A DNA stretch of 64,000 nt from assembly GCF_019933155.2 (NCBI RefSeq), contig NZ_OK052578.1:124001-188000 (forward strand), read 5' to 3'. Below, in pieces: positions 8,794-16,894 of this stretch (position 1 is its first letter; each line of letters begins with the position of its first letter). This DNA comes from Metabacillus dongyingensis. GTDB taxonomy: Bacteria > Bacillota > Bacilli > Bacillales > Bacillaceae. A model generated the notes under the pieces. The model made no database searches. It was not told the origin of the DNA and saw nothing but the letters and a program-made list of their open reading frames with translations. Position numbers and translations under genes: made by a program.

Positions 8794-8859
8794 GGGAATT
8801 TTTTTTGAAATCTTTAATCAAAATTAAAGATTTCATTTTAATTACATATAAGATAAGTT

Positions 8860-8897
8860 CCTTTCGTAAAAATCACACTTTAAATATTTACGGAAGG
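8860..8897 (-). terminator. Hairpin after the LacI-type gene
   Basis: CCTTTCGTAAA (8860-8870) pairs with TTTACGGAAGG (8887-8897) with one wobble. It lies between the regulator stop and the ribokinase operator and may end the regulator transcript. Confidence 0.5.
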
Positions 8898-8953
8898 ATG
8901 TTCATTTTTAACTCTTAAAATCCCTTTTATTTTTTCGAATTTACGTTATGTTT

Positions 8954-9970
8954 CTACTTTTTAGTTGTTTCTCTATGAATAATTCTCAGGTTAAACATAT
9001 CGCTTTCAATGGGACTGTATGGGTCAAAAATTTTATTTACAAGCATTTTTCCAGCACTGTAAGCCATATCCTCAACAGGTAAATTAACGGTAGATAGCTT
9101 AGGGTTTGTAAATTCAGAAAACTCTTGATTGTCAAACCCTATAATTTCACACTCATTTGGTACGGATATCCCTTCATCGTTTAACGCAGAAAGTGCTCCT
9201 AAAGCGACATGATCACTTAAACAAATGATTGCTGTTGGAATATATTTTTCACGAACTAAAGCCTGAATACTATCATAACCGCCTTGCTCAGTATAGGGAC
9301 AGTATCTCTTTATGTACTTAATTGGTGCAGCCTGTTCTTTATCAAAGCGTTCTGTGATTCCTGCCAAGCCCGATTCAAAAGCTTGTGATGATACATCCGG
9401 AACCAGGATAACAGCTTTTTGATGTTCATTTTTTATAAAATGTTCTGCTACGGCTTTACCTGCCTCATAATTATTTGAATGGATAACGGAATATAAAGAG
9501 GAGAATCGATTGAATAAAACGATGGGAACATCAGGTACGAAGCTATGAATCAATTCCTCATCTTTTTCCGTTGTATTGGCTATAATTGCTCCATTAAAGA
9601 GGTTTGATGTCCTTAAACCTTTTACTGCATTAATCCCATCCTCATTACTGAATGTCTCCACCAGTAATTTAATTTCGTGCTCATTTTCTGAAGCAATATA
9701 TTTTTGAATACCAGTTAAGATACGCCCCACTAAAGAAACACGAGTATCAATTGGCCAAATTAATGCGATTGTTAATTGGGTTTTGTTATCACGTCCCCGT
9801 AAATTGCGTGCAGACATATTAGGAACATATCCTAATTTTTTTGATGCTTCAATTACACGCTTCTTAGTTGCTTCTGAAATTCTAATTGCACCTGGTTTAT
9901 TATTTAAGATAAGTGAAGCTGTAGTAAGAGATACAGCAGCCTCTTTTGCAATGTCTTTGATTGTAACCAG
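8954..9970 (-). CDS. LacI-family transcriptional regulator of the ribokinase operon
   Basis: 338 residues if read from the CTG at 9970. The N-terminal helix-turn-helix (VTIKDIAKEAAVSLTTASLILNN) comes first, then the hinge (KKLGYVPNMSARNL) and a periplasmic-binding-like ligand domain (from about residue 60 to the end). No ATG, GTG or TTG is in frame before the DNA-binding domain. GGAG sits 8 nt upstream of the CTG, so this rare start is the best choice; starting at the internal ATG 9817 would delete the DNA-binding domain. Two copies of one operator, before this gene and before ribokinase, suggest autoregulation and control of the kinase/dehydrogenase genes. The inducer is unknown. Confidence 0.85.
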   Translation of the reverse strand: MVTIKDIAKEAAVSLTTASLILNNKPGAIRISEATKKRVIEASKKLGYVPNMSARNLRGRDNKTQLTIALIWPIDTRVSLVGRILTGIQKYIASENEHEIKLLVETFSNEDGINAVKGLRTSNLFNGAIIANTTEKDEELIHSFVPDVPIVLFNRFSSLYSVIHSNNYEAGKAVAEHFIKNEHQKAVILVPDVSSQAFESGLAGITERFDKEQAAPIKYIKRYCPYTEQGGYDSIQALVREKYIPTAIICLSDHVALGALSALNDEGISVPNECEIIGFDNQEFSEFTNPKLSTVNLPVEDMAYSAGKMLVNKIFDPYSPIESDMFNLRIIHRETTKK

Positions 9971-9998
9971 ATTATCATCTCCATTGTGACTAAATTCA

Positions 9999-10027
9999 AG
10001 TATAACGTTTTAGTACAACGTTAAACT
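9999..10027. promoter_or_regulatory. LacI-type operator upstream of its own regulator gene
   Basis: AGTATAACGTT followed by AGTACAACGTTAAACT, matching the ribokinase operator at 26 of 29 positions. It lies 29 nt before the proposed start and fits autorepression. Confidence 0.82.
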
Positions 10028-10034
10028 AAAATCA

Positions 10035-10048
10035 TTGTAGCGCTTTCA
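10035..10048. promoter_or_regulatory. Possible catabolite-responsive element (cre)
   Basis: TTGTAGCGCTTTCA resembles the CcpA cre core (TGAAAGCG on the minus strand) but has about two mismatches. Its position beside the sugar-type LacI operon makes it plausible. Confidence 0.4.
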
Positions 10049-10084
10049 TTTTATTTTCACAAGGGTTACTTTTTAAATTTTCAC

Positions 10085-10240
10085 TTAAATCATTTAAAGA
10101 TAAAATAAATAGTGACTTAAATACATTATAAACATGCATTTTGATATTAATATATATTGATAATAGTATTAAAATTCAAAACAACATTATCACTAACATA
10201 TATATTAACATATGTTTTAATGTATTTATTAAGCCTTCTT
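10085..10240. repeat. AT-rich repeat tract of the dispersed family
   Basis: Contains AACAACATTATCACTAAC, ACATATATATTAACATATG and TTTTAATGTATTTATT motifs, closely similar to tracts at 12.0 kb and around the par operon. It ends in an AAGCCTTC/GAAGGGCCTT hairpin near 10230. There is no gene in it. Confidence 0.6.
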
Positions 10241-10338
10241 TTGAAGGGCCTTTATGTTCAAAAGGTGTCTAACATCTAAAGCATTTACTTTGAATAGATC
10301 TGTTTTCATTGTATAATATGAGTAGAAGGAGTTTGATT

Positions 10339-11163
10339 ATGAAACGACTGAAACCCTTAAATGATATTATTTTTAAGAAGTTATTTGGTGAAAATCAAGA
10401 TAAGGATTTACTAATCGGTTTCCTGAATGCCGTTTTGGAAAACGATGTTGAAGATTTATATATAGTTGAGGAAAAGCTAAGTAAAGAAAAAATTGATGAT
10501 AAACAGGGTATCCTTGATATTAAGGCTGTTTGCCATACGGGTGAAAAAATCAACATAGAGGTTCAACTAGCAAATGAATACAATATGAAAGAACGAACTC
10601 TATTTTATTGGTCTAAGTTATATACTGAAAATTTTAAAGCAGCTGAAAAATATTCGGATTTAAATAAAACCATTACAATTAATATACTTGGATTTAATTA
10701 CCTGACTGACATTGATTCTTATCACTCAAGCTATAAGATTTATGAAGACAAATCCAAACAACTTCTTACTGATTTGCTTGAAATTCACTTTATTGAAATG
10801 CCAAAATTCAATGAAATGGATGTTGATTTGCATAATCCTCTGCATAGATGGTTATTATTTCTAAGAGGAGATTCGGTTAAGCAGCCAAATTTAGAGGAGG
10901 TGTTTATCTTGGATCAGTTAGTAGCAAAAGCAGAAGATAAACTACGCCGTTTAAGCGCTGACGAGGAAACCATTCGAATGTATCAGCTCCGAGAAAAATT
11001 TATTGCAGATCAAAAAACTCAAATTGATGGAGCAAAGAACGAAAAAGCAATTGAAATTGCAAAAAGCTTACTCAAAATACCGAGTATGTCCGTTCAAGAT
11101 GTTGCAAACCATACAGGATTATCCGTGCAGAAAGTAAGGGAAATTGAACAAGAAGTCCGGTAA
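10339..11163 (+). CDS. Rpn-family recombination-promoting nuclease (PD-(D/E)XK, transposase-like)
   Basis: 274 residues from the ATG at 10339, which has GGAG 8 nt upstream; an earlier in-frame ATG lacks a site. The N-terminal part is the Rpn/PDDEXK_2 domain: LKPLNDIIFKKLFGENQDK, then LDIKAVCHTGEKINIEVQL with the Asp and Glu-x-Gln of the nuclease core. The C-terminal half is charged and helical and ends in a small helix-turn-helix-like segment (SMSVQDVANHTGLSVQKVREIE). Family members promote RecA-independent recombination and DNA cleavage in E. coli. The gene sits alone with a terminator behind it and a repeat tract before it. Specific target unknown. Confidence 0.82.
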   Translation: MKRLKPLNDIIFKKLFGENQDKDLLIGFLNAVLENDVEDLYIVEEKLSKEKIDDKQGILDIKAVCHTGEKINIEVQLANEYNMKERTLFYWSKLYTENFKAAEKYSDLNKTITINILGFNYLTDIDSYHSSYKIYEDKSKQLLTDLLEIHFIEMPKFNEMDVDLHNPLHRWLLFLRGDSVKQPNLEEVFILDQLVAKAEDKLRRLSADEETIRMYQLREKFIADQKTQIDGAKNEKAIEIAKSLLKIPSMSVQDVANHTGLSVQKVREIEQEVR

Positions 11164-11170
11164 TTTATTG

Positions 11171-11196
11171 AGTGCCTCTACTAGGCGCTTTTTTTG
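11171..11196 (+). terminator. Terminator of the Rpn gene
   Basis: AGTGCCT and AGGCGCT arms with a 5-nt loop and a run of seven T. Confidence 0.88.
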
Positions 11197-11515
11197 TTTG
11201 GTGTTTAATTAGATGTGAATAATAAAATTAGACAACGATTGAATGACTTTGAATATAATTAATTTCTTTACTTTCTAAAGCCCTCTAACATGACTAAATC
11301 CACTGAATTTTTCTTAATCAGTGGATTTTCTATTTATACTAGACCATTTTAAGTAGGCTGTTAAGCTGGAAATGATATAGATCAATGTATGAGTCGTAAA
11401 CTGATGAATATCATCAATAAAGATCCATTTTTATTGATTTTTCTTAAAGTTTAATAAGACACTTCACTATATAATATAAATTAAGAAAATAATCTAACTT
11501 GGAGGAGTAAGGGAT
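11197..11515. other. Intergenic region before the acetyltransferase
   Basis: No gene. A hairpin (AAATCCACTGA ... TCAGTGGATTT, about 11298-11330) is a further terminator-like element. The rest is ordinary AT-rich promoter DNA. Confidence 0.5.
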
Positions 11516-12004
11516 ATGTTAAAAATACGAAACGTAAAAATAGAAGATTTACCTGAACTTGTAGCCATTGAAAATCTTTGTTTTTCAAAAGAAGAGGCTG
11601 CAACAAGTGAAGCAACTGAAAAGCGCATTCAGTTCATTCCGGATAGTTTTTTAGTAGCTGAAGAGGATGGCGTAATCGTAGGTTTAGTGAATGGTCCAGT
11701 CATCGAAACAGCATTCATTACAGATGACTTGTTTAGTGATGTAAAGCAAAATCCAGCGTCTGGCGGTCATCAAAGCATTTTAGGAGTAGCTGTGGCGCCG
11801 CATTTTCAAAAACGAGGCGTTGCATCAAAGTTACTTACACACCTTGAAAAGGAAGCAAGAGTGAAGAAACGTGAAACGATTACACTTACATGTAAAGAGA
11901 ACTTAATTCGCTTCTATGAAAGTCATGGATACCTCAACGTCGGTGTTTCAAGTTCTGAGCATGGTGGAGCAATTTGGTACAACATGAGTAAAAAATTGAA
12001 GTAA
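11516..12004 (+). CDS. GNAT family N-acetyltransferase
   Basis: 162 residues with a GNAT fold. The N-terminal strand reads LKIRNVKIEDLPELVAIE, the central segment is ILGVAVAPHFQKRGVASKLL (the acetyl-CoA-binding V-A-x-x-x-Q-x-x-G-V-A loop at about 88-104), and the C-terminus is FYESHGYLNVG. It transfers an acetyl group from acetyl-CoA to an amine; the spacing and FITDDLF segment resemble arylalkylamine-type acetyltransferases. GGAGGAG precedes the ATG. It stands alone between repeat-rich intergenic regions, so context does not show the acceptor. Confidence 0.85.
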   Translation: MLKIRNVKIEDLPELVAIENLCFSKEEAATSEATEKRIQFIPDSFLVAEEDGVIVGLVNGPVIETAFITDDLFSDVKQNPASGGHQSILGVAVAPHFQKRGVASKLLTHLEKEARVKKRETITLTCKENLIRFYESHGYLNVGVSSSEHGGAIWYNMSKKLK

Positions 12005-12430
12005 ATGTCGATAAAATAAAATAACTATACATATCATTATTAACATTAACATATGTGTTTACATATGTTTTATCATATATGTTAAAACGTATAATAAAAC
12101 ATTATATTTCTTAGAATATTTTCAGTTGAAGCTATTTGTTTTCTGGATTGTCCAATATCAAGGTTTTTTATATTTTTTGTTACTTCAAGACATATTCTCC
12201 CCTGCATTACAATTTTTTGAGTAATAATAAGTAAATACTATTTCTACCGGATTTTTATTTCTAAGCCACTTTATAGAATTACAGATAAGGCACCTGTTGG
12301 TCAAATAGCTGATGATCTCTTGCTTAACCCAAAAGAAATACAATTAATTTAATAATGTATATAACTATATGTATATAAAAATTATAAAATGGGTATAATG
12401 CTAATACCCCCTTTAGTTGATAAATAAGTT
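12005..12430. repeat. AT-rich dispersed repeat tract and decayed fragment
   Basis: From about 12015 to 12110 the motif ACATATRTGTT occurs three to four times at roughly 13-16 nt spacing, next to TTATTAACATTAAC. A short frame at about 12280-12350 (PVGQIADDLLLNPKEIQLI, then stop) looks like the tail of a lost gene that I cannot name. Confidence 0.55.
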
Positions 12431-12438
12431 GCAAGTCA

Positions 12439-12465
12439 AAGTCCTTCTTCAGAAGGACTTTTTTT
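12439..12465 (+). terminator. Strong orphan terminator
   Basis: AAGTCCTTCT and AGAAGGACTT arms with a 2-nt loop and a T-run. No intact gene lies directly upstream, which fits loss of the gene it served. Confidence 0.85.
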
Positions 12466-12587
12466 GTTCACAAATTCTTTTAATGTACAGATCCTTCTAG
12501 CCACTTAAAAACATTTTCTATGTATAAACTAATCTCATTTGGTCAATAGTGATAGCAACACACATTGAATCAAGGAGATTGATATCT

Positions 12588-12743
12588 ATGGAATGCAGAA
12601 AATGTGAGAAGCATATTCGAGTCAGAGATAAAGGGTTACACAATAAACGCAACGGCCTATGCAAGAAATGCCATGAAAGCGAAATGAAATGGATCCAGCA
12701 AGGACTCAAGTTTGCCACCCCTCCAAAGAGAAAAGCAAAATAA
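12588..12743 (+). CDS. Small zinc-ribbon-like protein (51 aa)
   Basis: Start chosen at ATG 12588 because AAGGAG lies 10 nt upstream; the longer in-frame version has no ribosome site. The product has two CxxC knuckles (Cys3/Cys6 and Cys25/Cys28) separated by a basic stretch, the arrangement of a four-cysteine zinc ribbon, and a Lys/Arg-rich tail (PPKRKAK). Such tiny proteins are common on Bacillus plasmids and phages and may bind nucleic acid, but I do not recognise this family. It converges with the next gene across a shared hairpin. Confidence 0.65.
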   Translation: MECRKCEKHIRVRDKGLHNKRNGLCKKCHESEMKWIQQGLKFATPPKRKAK

Positions 12744-12745
12744 AA

Positions 12746-12767
12746 AAGCCACCTGGGGTGATGGCTT
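12746..12767 (-). terminator. Hairpin between convergent small genes
   Basis: AAGCCA/TGGCTT arms; on the minus strand it is followed by six T. It therefore mainly serves the minus-strand gene, whose stop codon lies in the hairpin arm. Confidence 0.7.
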
Positions 12768-13059
12768 AGTAAACGACTTGCTGCCTCCCTCCTATATTGA
12801 TGATCGTAGGATAGACTTTGTATTTTTCATTCACGTTGTGTTTTTCCTGCAGGGCATAAACAAAGTCAGGTGAGTTGACACATGCCTGCAGAAGGTAATC
12901 TGCGAGCTCTGAGCGAGAAAAACCTGTACTGACGGCAAGAGCATCTAATTTCTTTTCCGTATCATTGCTGACGGATATTGAGAACCTGCAGCATCGTTTT
13001 CCGCCTAATCCCTTTGTTTTCGCGCTTTTCGATTTATTGGGAACTTTAACTTTCGCCAT
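12766..13059 (-). CDS. Small basic protein with ribbon-helix-helix-like core (97 aa)
   Basis: The N-terminus is very basic (KVKVPNKSKSAKTKG, residues 3-17). It is followed by RFSISVSNDTEKKLDALAVS, a pattern typical of ribbon-helix-helix DNA-binding proteins (beta strand, then two helices: EKKLDALAVSTG and SRSELADYLLQAC). The C-terminal 25 residues are less typical. GGAGG precedes the ATG. It may be a plasmid copy-control or partition regulator; that is inference from fold and company. No partner gene lies in its operon. Confidence 0.65.
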   Translation of the reverse strand: MAKVKVPNKSKSAKTKGLGGKRCCRFSISVSNDTEKKLDALAVSTGFSRSELADYLLQACVNSPDFVYALQEKHNVNEKYKVYPTIINIGGRQQVVY

Positions 13060-13792
13060 TGTGTATCAACCTCCAAAAGTGAATGAGTGGTGCAGTGATG
13101 TTATAAGATATGCTGTACTTTCCTGGAAAAGAACAGTACCGTATCATTTAACAAGGGTCTCTTTCCTAAATGATGAATGCCTTTATATGATGGACAGGCT
13201 GTCCCCTTTTGACAAGAAAGAATGAGGTAGTAGAGGGAGTTAAAGTTTATATAGTGAAGAAGCTAAAAATCTAGCCTGATGTCGAATATATGAAGATGTT
13301 TTAACGGAGAAATAAATCATTTTAGATCGCCTATATACAGTAGAGCCCTACCACGAACAAGGTGATTGTTCGGGTTTTTGGTTTGTTTGGTTTATAAGAA
13401 ATGGAGTATAGACAAGTTTTTTAAATCTTTTTTTCTATAAATCAATGAATCTTACAATCATAAAAACCCTTTTAGTTGCCCCCCCTCACCTCTTCTCCAT
13501 AACGGAAAAGTTTGATTTTTCTTAGGTTTTTTGTATCGGAAAAGTGGTTCAGTGCATCAATGCAGCTGCTGCATCACCAAAGAGAGGGAGGAGATTGATT
13601 TCATTGTTCGTTTCATATGATAGTGAGGAGCTAGCAAATACACTATCTTACAAGCTAGCTCCTTGTAAAAAAGATTCATAGAAAAAATCGAACATTCTCG
13701 ACATCTAAAAATGTGAGGATGGTAATTATTCAGTCATATGCTTATATGGTTTTGAATATCCTATAATAACACGTCCGAAATGAGGGGATCCT
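13060..13792. other. Gene-poor region with two hairpins
   Basis: No gene is supported. A clear plus-strand terminator lies at 13354-13379 (CGAACAA/TTGTTCG, then GGTTTTTG). A second inverted repeat has 10-bp arms AGGAGCTAGC (13626-13635) and GCTAGCTCCT (13654-13663) around 18 nt, without a T-run directly behind it; it could be a terminator, a recombination site or an origin feature. Confidence 0.55.
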
Positions 13793-13960
13793 ATGAGAGT
13801 AATTGCTAAGGTGCCAAGTGATTTTGTTATTACTTTTGATGAAGAGGAATTTGTGGGATTATCAGAAAGAGAAAAAGATCTGATCATCCATGCTGCTGTT
13901 AAAGAGTTAGTATCTGAGCAAGTAGGCTGGATTGAAGTACACGAAAAAATGGCTATCTAA
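13793..13960 (+). CDS. Small hypothetical protein (55 aa)
   Basis: An ATG follows GAGGGG by 6-7 nt, and the 55-residue frame ends just before a strong terminator, so the gene structure is convincing. The product starts with a beta-rich segment (MRVIAKVPSDFVITFDEEEF) and continues with a helix (LSEREKDLIIHAAVKELV). It is acidic and soluble. No family is recognised. It resembles small plasmid proteins in size and context, lying between the RHH-like gene and the large repeat tract. Confidence 0.65.
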   Translation: MRVIAKVPSDFVITFDEEEFVGLSEREKDLIIHAAVKELVSEQVGWIEVHEKMAI

Positions 13961-13963
13961 AAA

Positions 13964-13998
13964 GAGGCCCCAGAGACCATATTCTCTGGGGCTTTTAT
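13964..13998 (+). terminator. Terminator of the 55-aa gene
   Basis: GCCCCAGAG (13967-13975) pairs perfectly with CTCTGGGGC (13984-13992), followed by TTTTAT. Confidence 0.9.
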
Positions 13999-14039
13999 AT
14001 TTTATTCTTCTTGGTGTTTCTGAATTCCAAAAATTAGAT

Positions 14040-14515
14040 CTTAACTTATATTTAATAACAATTTCATTATCAACAACGTCAACATTGTCATTAATGACAT
14101 ATGTATATTCAATAATAATCTCATTAATAAAATAACGATAACGTTATTATCATTTATATATATTTATAATTTTAATAATAAGATTATCATTAATAACATT
14201 TTTATCGTTAATATATTTAGTATATTTTATTATAATTTCATCATTAACAAAGACAACATTATTATTAATAATAATTACTTCATTAACAACAACAACAACA
14301 ACAACATTATTTATTGTTAATATATAATTATGTGTTTAATAATGATTACATCATCAACAACAGCAACACTATTATCATTAATATATTAATATATATTAAT
14401 GATAATAATAACAATAACTAAGTGATTATTATTATTAATATGTTTAATAATAAAAACATGATTAACAATAACAACATTGTTATTGTTAACATATAGTTTA
14501 TTATCATTCTATATA
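14040..14515. repeat. About 475 bp of degenerate tandem repeats, unit near 55-60 bp
   Basis: Roughly eight degenerate units follow one another. A typical unit reads TTAATAATAATTTCATTA, then an AACAACAACAACATTATT core, then TTAATATATA or ACATATGTATA. Several cores are inverted repeats; the clearest is TTAACAATAACAA (14462-14474), CA, TTGTTATTGTTAA (14477-14489), a perfect 13-bp palindrome. No coding potential. The tract lies 1.5 kb from the parA/RHH operon and shares motifs with the region upstream of parA, so it is a candidate centromere or adaptor-binding array (inference). Confidence 0.7.
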
Positions 14516-14839
14516 TTATCAATGAAGCTACTCGTTTTTATTTGTCACATCTTTGGAACATTATTTGGATGCATTATATTAAAAGGTTAAGAACATTATT
14601 TGCGAAGAATTACTAAGGTATTTAAAGTCAATGCACTAATAAGTGTGATTTTCATGATTGATTAAGAAGACGAGTATTAATAAAGATGGAGGTATGAAAT
14701 CAAATTAACTAATGATACTGAACAAGTAAAACTTTTATAGGTGCAATAGTTATTATTAGGTTGGTCAAAACGCTAATTGTTGATCTTTAAAACAAAAAAT
14801 AGGTGATTATTTTTTACACCCGTTTGTTGTAATATGAGA
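14516..14839. other. Intergenic, no gene seen
   Basis: AT-rich DNA without a supported gene, terminator or clear repeat; the repeat tract ends just before it. Confidence 0.4.
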
Positions 14840-15343
14840 TTATTCAAGCTCTTCTTGAGAAGGAGGCTCAAATAGCAGCATGTACTCTTTAAGGTTAATC
14901 TCAGATAACCGAAACGTACCTTGAGGCAGATGAGCATTTCTTGCTGCAAGACGCTCTAATAGTAACTTTTCGTTTGCATCTAAAAAATGAATCTTAAAGT
15001 CAGCTCCTAATTCTGATGCTCTTGAGCGAAAATCATCTCGCTCGCTGCGTCCCCAAAATCCAAAGTCTAAAATAACATCTAAGCCAAGAATTAAAACTCT
15101 GGCAGCAACATCCCATAGCAGACTTTCAACTAAGTCGTGTCTAGCATCATGGTCCTTGTCATTCATATCATGTCCAAACAAGCGGATATGCCATTCATCA
15201 GGAGTTAGACGAAGTGCAGAATATTTCTTTTCGAGTTTCTGTGCGAGGGTGGTTTTCCCACTGCACGGGAGACCAACCATTAAATGAAGTGTTGCGATAG
15301 TTCTCACCTCCACAAAGCAATATTTCCAATGACTTAACGACAT
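14840..15343 (-). CDS. P-loop kinase-like ATP-binding protein
   Basis: At most 167 residues. A Walker A motif GLPCSGKTT lies about 20 residues in, followed by LTPDEWHIRLFG, DFGFWGRSERDDFR and a lid-like arginine-rich stretch (LLLERLAARN). This is the AAA_33/zeta-toxin-like small-molecule kinase fold; family members phosphorylate sugars, antibiotics or UDP-sugars. The start is uncertain: the ATG at 15343 lacks a ribosome site, while GGAGGTGAG just before TIATLHLMVG suggests a shorter form beginning near 15305. No antitoxin-like partner gene is adjacent, so a toxin role is not supported. It is followed downstream on the same strand only by repeat DNA. Confidence 0.75.
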   Translation of the reverse strand: MSLSHWKYCFVEVRTIATLHLMVGLPCSGKTTLAQKLEKKYSALRLTPDEWHIRLFGHDMNDKDHDARHDLVESLLWDVAARVLILGLDVILDFGFWGRSERDDFRSRASELGADFKIHFLDANEKLLLERLAARNAHLPQGTFRLSEINLKEYMLLFEPPSQEELE

Positions 15344-15502
15344 TTCACTTTAGATTATTGTAACAAATTGACTATTTAAGCTCAATTAAGTGTTAGCTGC
15401 TTGTGTTTTTTGACGTGTGTATTAAAGTAATTCAACTACCCTGAACCGTTTGTTTGAGGAGAAATAATAAATCAACATTATATTTAACAGATCGTTATAT
15501 TA

Positions 15503-15537
15503 AAAAGATCAATCAGAAATAACCTGATTGATCTTTT
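15503..15537 (-). terminator. Terminator of the par operon
   Basis: Perfect 14-bp arms (AAAAGATCAATCAG and its complement, 15524-15537) around 7 nt, with T-rich ends on both strands. It lies 70 nt after the RHH stop. Confidence 0.85.
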
Positions 15538-15608
15538 ACCTTTTATGTGATTTAAAGTAAATTCTATTTTAGTTTAAATGACGGTTTTGAGAAATCAATT
15601 CAATCGCT

Positions 15609-16082
15609 CTATCTTGTAAATTTACCTTCGAGAACCCCGTACTCTTCCAATAACTTTCTAATGGCCGCATTGATTAGCTTGGATTTATCACCTTTTTCCC
15701 CTCTTGCTGCGATTTTGTCTACTTCTGCAGCTAAGTCAGGATCCATATAAAAAGAAGTGAATACCTTCTTCGCTTTTTTCTTTGTTGTTTTTTTACCAGC
15801 AACTAAATCACGAAGATAATCATCATCGTTGTTATTGTCAATGTTATCAGTAACATCATTATTAACAACATTAACGCTGTTGTTTTTGACATATGTGTTG
15901 TTGTTAATTTTATCTGTGTTATTATCATTCTCTTTATTATTGTTTATATTTTCATTATTGAAATTAGCATTAACATTGTTGTCTAATTTTTCATCTGTTT
16001 TTTCTGTATCATATGAGTTAAAAAACGCCTGTGTAGCATTTGGTTTTTTTATTTTATCTTTGAGGCTGTTTTTGGTTGACAC
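15609..16082 (-). CDS. Partition adaptor: ribbon-helix-helix protein with Asn-rich linker
   Basis: 157 residues from a GTG at 16082 (GGAG 10 nt upstream). Residues 1-33 are a basic N-terminal tail, the part that in similar adaptors touches ParA. Residues 34-88 are a low-complexity linker dominated by Asn, Asp, Val and Ile. Residues 105-157 form a ribbon-helix-helix DNA-binding domain (VFTSFYMDPDLAAEVDKIAA ... SKLINAAIRKLLEEYG). The gene overlaps the 3' end of parA by 29 nt, typical of a parA/adaptor operon. The DNA encoding the linker resembles the AT-rich repeats flanking the operon. Function as centromere-binding protein is inferred from architecture and context. Confidence 0.82.
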   Translation of the reverse strand: MSTKNSLKDKIKKPNATQAFFNSYDTEKTDEKLDNNVNANFNNENINNNKENDNNTDKINNNTYVKNNSVNVVNNDVTDNIDNNNDDDYLRDLVAGKKTTKKKAKKVFTSFYMDPDLAAEVDKIAARGEKGDKSKLINAAIRKLLEEYGVLEGKFTR

Positions 16083-16848
16083 GATCTTTCAGCTCCTTCA
16101 CAAATGGTATGTAGTATTCTAATGCATTTTTTAATTCGGCATTACCATCAAAACCTGAAATCGCTAATCGTCTCGTAGAAGCTTTTCTCCTAATAATTGA
16201 ATTAAACATTAATCCAGGATAATCCTCTTGAATGGCTTCTTCCATTACTTCATTTTCTTTAGCTCTAGCATCAATTAAAGAGAATAGAACGCCGGCAGTT
16301 TTTAATGCAGGATTATATCGCTCTTTTGCTCCTTCAATAATCTCTAAGAATTTAGGAATGGCATAATATGCAAACATTGATCCATCAAACATAACTACAG
16401 CATAACTTCCAGCTTCTGAATATGTACTTAATGGCATGACTGTCTGTTCAGATAATGCTGGAGGCGTATCGATAATAATCCAATCATAATCCTCCATAAC
16501 AGGCTGTAGAGCTTTTTGTAATGCATCCAATTTTAATCCTTTTTCATACATCCTTCTCGGTAAGGTAGCCAAAAAATCGTTAGACGGAATTAAATCTAAA
16601 TTCTCCTGGATCTTTATGATATATGAACGTGCGTCCTCTTCTAAAATAGCTTCAAGAATTGTTTTCTCCTCGAACACATTGCATATATCGTACTCCCCGG
16701 TTAAGAAGCTGGTCAAATTCCCTTGTCCATCCATATCAATTGCTAAAACCTTTTCTTCCTTACTTAAAAGATAAGATGTAATTCCACTGCTGGTTGACTT
16801 TGAACAGCCGCCCTTACTAATCCCGAATGTTACTATTTTTGCTGCCAA
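16054..16848 (-). CDS. parA: ParA-type partition ATPase
   Basis: 264 residues from a TTG at 16848, chosen because GAGGTG lies 6 nt upstream; the longer in-frame ATG at 16890 has no site. The deviant Walker A motif SKGGCSKST lies at 11-19 with the signature Lys12, Walker A' IDMDGQGN follows at about 40, and Walker B IIIDTPPALSE at about 115. ParA ATPases move plasmid copies along the nucleoid together with a centromere-binding adaptor, here the overlapping RHH gene. The cysteine in the loop (GGCSKS instead of GGVGKT) is unusual but occurs in Bacillus plasmid ParA proteins. An extensive AT-rich repeat region lies upstream. Confidence 0.9.
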   Translation of the reverse strand: MAAKIVTFGISKGGCSKSTSSGITSYLLSKEEKVLAIDMDGQGNLTSFLTGEYDICNVFEEKTILEAILEEDARSYIIKIQENLDLIPSNDFLATLPRRMYEKGLKLDALQKALQPVMEDYDWIIIDTPPALSEQTVMPLSTYSEAGSYAVVMFDGSMFAYYAIPKFLEIIEGAKERYNPALKTAGVLFSLIDARAKENEVMEEAIQEDYPGLMFNSIIRRKASTRRLAISGFDGNAELKNALEYYIPFVKELKDRVNQKQPQR

Positions 16849-16894
16849 AATGAACACCTCTTTTTCTCGTTTTTCAATCAATAAATCCAATAGT

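Noticed and set aside
12965..13225. 86-codon plus-strand frame opposite the RHH-like gene
   Set aside because: Overlaps the better supported minus-strand gene and lacks a ribosome site.
14040..14515. CRISPR array suspected because of repeated units
   Set aside because: Units are degenerate along their full length with no unique spacers of constant size, and no cas genes are present.
14840..15343. Zeta-type toxin of a toxin-antitoxin pair
   Set aside because: The P-loop kinase fold fits, but no antitoxin gene is adjacent; plain small-molecule kinase is as likely.
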